From positions 2,425,001-2,489,000 of the forward strand of contig NC_092677.1 in assembly GCF_964355755.1 (NCBI RefSeq): DNA of 64,000 nt. Reading direction: 5' to 3'. Position 1 is the first letter of the stretch; each line of letters begins with the position of its first letter. Source of the stretch: Antedon mediterranea (lineage: Eukaryota; Echinodermata; Crinoidea; Comatulida; Antedonidae). Under the pieces are notes generated by a model that was not told the DNA's origin, did no database searches, and saw only the letters and a list, made by a program, of their open reading frames with translations. Both the position numbers and the translations under genes were made by a program. Of the stretch, positions 60,201 to 64,000 are shown piece by piece.

Positions 60201-63200
60201 GGATAAAGCGTCCAATTAATTGACGTCAATTAAGCACAAGTAATATTTCTTTACGTTTGACAACTTGTAATCTTGCAAGGCTTTTACCAGAAACGCCGGT
60301 AAAATCTACCTTTTTAAATAATTTATTCGTCGATCCTTGCAAAAGGAAAAACAAGAGCTTAATATAGTATACTAAGTACTGATAGTTAATTTTGTAAATT
60401 TAGTAAAGGGTTAAATGCATGCATAAATTAGTTAAATCAAAGTTAATACAGTAACTATACAGCAACATGGTCAAGACTGTATCTAGACTTTTTTTGTGAC
60501 CTTCAACATATGTTTATAATTGCCTTCTCAACGAAGTTGCGTACATGGTCTTTTTTCTTTCCTTCATTGATGTAGCCTCCAAATTTGGGGGAAATGAACT
60601 ATCTACTGTTACCCATAAGCATTTTAAAGAGTAACACAGATAAAGCTCTGTCTACACTATCAAACTTTATGTAACAAAAAATGTGATGTGCCCATGTATA
60701 GACATGATGATGTCATATCACTACTATATTTGTGCTTATCCCTACAATATTTGGGCACAAACTAGTTTGATAGTGAGACAGAATTTAACACTAGTATCTA
60801 CTCTACTATTCAAATACTTGATAATTATTATAAATGGCTGTAGGAAGTTAACATTATTGTGAGCAATTGATTTCAACAGAGCAACCTGCATGGCAGCTGG
60901 ATTTCGCTACGGTCCAGTTGTAGTGACGTCGATCTTGTATGTAAAAGGTCATGGATTCGGATCATTCGGAAGGTCAATTCAGGTTTGTGGTTGAATACCT
61001 CCATTCTTAAATTTCTGACATAATCCTGTATTTGTACAAATAAATTCTTGTTTTATTACCTTTTTGTAAAGTGCCTACACAGAATATCAAACAGTTGTAC
61101 CAATATTTTATTAGTTTGTACTGTGGCTGTCTGTTTATTGATTTTCCATGAAACAAAGACATTTAGTGAAAGAAATTTTAATTATAATCAGAAAGAATAC
61201 AGACTCTGGGCCAGTAATGGACACGCCATACTATTCCAGAAATGATCAGAGATTCTGTCAATTCTGGAGACGTCATGTCACTTCCGAAGATTCTATGTCC
61301 CTCACTTGAGACTCAAGTCACTCGTGGAGATTCCAGGTCACTAGTGGAGACTTCATGTCACTTACTAAGACTTCAGGTCACTAGTGGAGACGTCATGTCA
61401 CTTCCAATACTATATGTCACTTACTAGGACTTCAGGTCACTAGCCAAGACATCAGGTCACTAGCTAAGACTTCAGGTCACTTGCCGAGACTTCAGGTCAC
61501 TCGTTGAGATTTTATGTCACTTTTGATACTATATGTCACTTGCTAAAACTTCAGGTCACTAGTGGAGACGTCATGTCACTTCCAATACTATATGTCACTT
61601 ACTAGGACTTCAGGTCACTAGCCAAGACATCAGGTCACTAGCTAAGACTTCAGGTCACTTGCCGAGACTTCAGGTCACTCGTTGAGATTTTATGTCACTT
61701 TTGATACTATATGTCACTTGCTAAAACTTCAGGTCACTAGCTAAGACTTCAGGTCACTTGCTGAAACTTCAGGTCACCCATGGAGACTTCAGGTCACTCA
61801 TAGACATTTAAAAGATTTGGACAGTTACGTAAATTACCCTAAGAATAACTTAGACACACGGTTAGTATTAGCAGTGTATTAACAGCTATACAACACACCC
61901 TGAGGTATTACAGCAATAAAACCATTGAATATAAGCCAATCTTCATCGTTAGCCTTTTCTGGCATCAAGTATAATCCAATCAAATCGTCAGATTCACAAC
62001 ATTACATGCAGTAATATTAGTTCACTGCAATTTACACTGTAAAAAAGACTTTAGATCGTTTCATGAACGTTGAGACAAATTTATGCTAACGTTGAATACT
62101 CCCATAATGCCGCTGAATTGGTGAAATAAATCACAGGAATCACTTTCTACTGACAATGACATAGACATAATTATTTTTTTCTTCATAAAAGTAGTTGAAA
62201 ATAAAAAAATAGTGAGGTTGTGACTTTTATGTTAAAGAGTATGGTGGGATTTATATCCACATTTACATCTGCCAAATTTGTATCTATTTCCATATGTAAT
62301 TTCTTATATTTAGTATTTAGGGATCGTGTCAAAATAATTCTACAGCAATATCTACATTTTAAAATGATAGCTTGTTTTAATGTAGAAGTTTATGTGGCAG
62401 TACTGTAATAAAACAATATGTATGATTACCAAAACAGTATTAATAATTACATAAACAGGTAAAAGAAGAGTAAATATATATATTTCCTACAGTAACTGCA
62501 GTAAACATTTACATGGTCCCTAATAATAGGCTACATGAGTATTATTTAGTTTTGAAAAAGCTCTACTGTCTGATACAAGGAACTCATTCCTTTGTCAAAT
62601 GTTTTCTTAATTCCACATTGATGAATTCAAAACAAGTTAACATAAACATACACACCTGGCGAACTTTCTACGACCTCTTGTGGCGCTGATGGTGTTGCTT
62701 CGTTTGGAGGAGGGCAGCACACAAACTCCACACCACTAAAATTAGCTTTGCATGGTTGAAGCATTCCGTAGTCATGTAATATCCAGCTATTTGTCGCGCA
62801 CTCCTTCGTGGCTTGATCCCGCCAATCGTCGTGGCTCATGCAGAGTTCTTTATCGTGCATGTGTGAAAACCGGCATTCTTGTGGTACCATTAACGCATCG
62901 CTTATAAATTCACCAACTGAAATAATAAATAATAATAATGTTCAAAATATATTGCAAATGCATTCTTATGGTGCAGTAAAAATCACTAGGGTTACCAGAA
63001 GGCCACCTCACATATTTTGACAAATGTGGGTGTTTTTTTTTTCTCAATTGTGGGTAAATTATGCCATGCCATTAGGATTTGACATCTCATAATGATCACA
63101 ACCGACATGTATGTTTCCATTATTTGTCTATACAATATTAAGGGATCATGTCAAAATATTCTACTGCAGTTTCAGCAGTAATTAAATTATTTACTGCAAT

Positions 63201-63477
63201 AATTTTTATAAGTTTATGATGCAGTCACTGTAATAAACAGTTTGTATTATACCACAGAAAAGAGCTTGCTAAAAATTGCATGAACAGGTTAAAAAGTAAA
63301 CAAAATGTAGTTACTGCAGTAACTGCAGTAGAATTTGTTTTCCTTACCTAAACATCTAATAGGAACTACAGTATGTTTATCAACGCATTTGCTTTGTCCA
63401 ATTGGACACCAATTTGTTATTGTCTCTTCTTTATTTGCTTCAACAAAATATTTGATAGATCCCATATTACCATACAT
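54300..63477 (-). CDS. APP: Amyloid precursor protein family (APP/APPL-like), 3' part
   Basis: A type I membrane protein of neurons and other cells, processed by secretases. Exons in transcript order: 63348-63477, 62656-62916, 57732-57967, 57311-57469, 57125-57259, 56712-56940, 56402-56614, 55152-55261, 54300-54554. They total 1,728 bp (575 residues plus stop), all phases join and splice sites are GT-AG. Upstream exons (signal peptide, start of E1) lie beyond 64,000. Counting from the first residue seen: end of the growth-factor-like domain 1-54 (WCPIGQSKC, RCLVGEF), copper-binding domain 55-111 (LHDYGML, GVEFVCC), short linker, E2 about 143-384, stalk, transmembrane about 503-528, and cytoplasmic tail with YENPTY at 563-568. 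The Abeta region is not conserved, as expected outside vertebrates. No Kunitz exon was seen. Which APP/APLP name applies is uncertain, but invertebrates usually have one gene. Confidence 0.95.
54880..55008. mobile_element. MITE of the GCTCTGTCTACAC family in APP last intron
   Basis: Ends CTCTGTCTACACTATCAAAC and its complement. The flanking TTAA has decayed. Same family as 41,372-41,534 and 52,111-52,246. Confidence 0.7.
56020..56280 (+). repeat. 5S rRNA-derived SINE (SINE3-like)
   Basis: Positions 56,026-56,105 match the 3' two thirds of 5S rRNA: AAGCAACGTTGGGCCCGGTT, GGATGGGAGACC and TAGGTGCTGTA are clear, covering the box A to box C region. A non-5S body of about 170 bp follows. It is truncated at the 5' end. 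It lies on + within an APP intron, opposite to transcription. It could instead be a 5S pseudogene joined to unrelated sequence. Confidence 0.7.
56994..57077. repeat. Short TIR repeat in APP intron
   Basis: Near-palindromic: AACCCTATTCAGGACAC at the left and GTGTCTCCTTAATAG plus GGGGTT at the right. Related to the dispersed family at 48,276-48,705. It lies between two APP E2 exons. Confidence 0.5.
57594..57731 (-). repeat. 16-bp minisatellite abutting an APP splice donor
   Basis: About 8.5 copies of TCGCAACTAATTCAAC on +. The array ends exactly at the donor of the APP exon 57732-57967, so on the minus strand the first intron bases GTTAGTTGCGAG are themselves a repeat unit. Confidence 0.85.
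58055..58110. mobile_element. Truncated MITE, left end only
   Basis: TTAAGCTCTGTCTACA followed by a few family-like bases. No right end is present. Confidence 0.5.
58531..58628 (+). repeat. Diverged tandem repeat of about 20-27 bp
   Basis: About four copies with the core GGGTAATTATCAAGAATTCT, and variable spacing between them. Confidence 0.65.
59171..59465 (+). repeat. 22-bp minisatellite, about 13 copies
   Basis: Copies of TTCACGTTGTACATTATG plus TTGG are almost perfect. Because 22 is not a multiple of three and the unit lacks stops, all three + frames stay open (about 100-144 codons). This explains the open frames without a gene. Confidence 0.9.
60641..60789. mobile_element. MITE of the GCTCTGTCTACAC family in APP intron
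   Basis: The left end AAAGCTCTGTCTACACTATC and right end GATAGTGAGACAGAATTT are diverged from the other family members. It lies in the large APP intron. Confidence 0.65.
61259..61800 (+). repeat. 20-bp minisatellite with higher-order repeat
   Basis: About 27 copies of a 20-bp unit such as ACTAGCTAAGACTTCAGGTC. A block of about nine units is repeated: the sequence from 61383 recurs from 61561 (178-bp step). Confidence 0.85.
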
Positions 63478-64000
63478 CTGTAAAAAAACAAAGTTCACAC
63501 TCAATAATTATAATTAATCTAAATATACAAACAAAATCTAAAAGGAATTAATGTAAACACAGTTATTATTATTTATTTTAGTATTAAATTCAAAGTATTA
63601 AAAATAAATATTTATAGATTTAAAAGTAGGTCAAAATAGTAATTTATATATTACTTTTAGGAACTGCAACAATGTATCCTAGTTTTAAAAGGCAATATCA
63701 TAAAAAATACAAAGTCACCAAAGTTAAATGGTTCATTTCATAGAACCTATATATAGATACGCTATTACACATTTCAATTTCTTCTTTGCATTTGTCTGGT
63801 TAATACATTATTTTTTAGTAATAAATGATAAATAAAACATGCACCACAAGAAACAAACTAATACATGAAAAATAGTTTAATTATAAGATTTTTTCATTAT
63901 GACAAAACTTATATTTAGAATAAAATATAATTAAAATACATCCTAAAGACTGATTTAAAGTGATTGAGGCCTGCAACATGGACGTATATTTAATTAACTG

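Larger units (their letters stand above)
57968..62655 (-). other. APP intron between E1 and E2 exons
   Basis: A 4.7-kb intron. I looked for a Kunitz or acidic-domain exon and saw no convincing one. It holds MITE fragments and three minisatellites, listed separately. Confidence 0.6.

Noticed and set aside
60870-61000. Box-B-like GGATTCGGATC suggesting another SINE
   Set aside because: No convincing box A or shared body sequence.

Overview
The window is AT-rich animal DNA with intron-split genes, GT-AG splice sites, SINEs and MITE-like elements. The two genes I can identify are complete BBS2 on the + strand and the 3' part of an APP-family amyloid precursor gene on the - strand. Short APP linker regions, a non-conserved Abeta segment and the repeat content suggest an invertebrate, perhaps a marine deuterostome such as an echinoderm. 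That placement is inference and weak.

Positions 1-20,713 are built from copies of one family of non-coding mobile element with units of about 1.5 kb. Each unit ends in a 21-nt hairpin followed six bases later by CTAG. This is the 3'-end layout of Helitron-type rolling-circle transposons. The outer array runs left to right (units X, Y, E', A'). Two multi-unit arrays sit inside it on the opposite strand: a five-mer at 2,830-11,035 inside unit Y and a three-mer at 14,239-18,975 inside unit A'. Removing either insert rejoins the interrupted unit exactly, between an A and a T, with no target-site duplication. Head-to-tail joints with no spacer base join CTAG directly to the 5' end. I infer that multimeric rolling-circle products were inserted as single pieces. 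No unit encodes a Rep/helicase or any other credible protein. An older diverged copy follows at 19,121-20,713, with a tRNA-type SINE inside it.

Positions 20,714-39,992 hold no gene I can support. They contain small tandem repeats, a G16 run, and a strong local excess of the palindromic octamer TAGGCCTA (15 copies between 21,022 and 40,948).

Positions 39,993-48,209 are BBS2: 17 exons, all phases consistent, 719 residues, a core subunit of the BBSome ciliary cargo adaptor. Its introns carry SINEs and MITEs. A TIR element with an expanded 17-bp minisatellite follows the stop codon.

Positions 54,300-63,477 (continuing past the window edge) are the APP-family gene, convergent with BBS2. Nine exons encode part of E1, all of E2, the transmembrane segment and the YENPTY tail. 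Oddities are a 45-residue symmetric exon inserted in E2, a lost copper-site histidine, a very short E1-E2 linker, and a probable 3' UTR full of GAATATTCA palindromes. The 4.7-kb intron between E1 and E2 is rich in minisatellites and MITEs.
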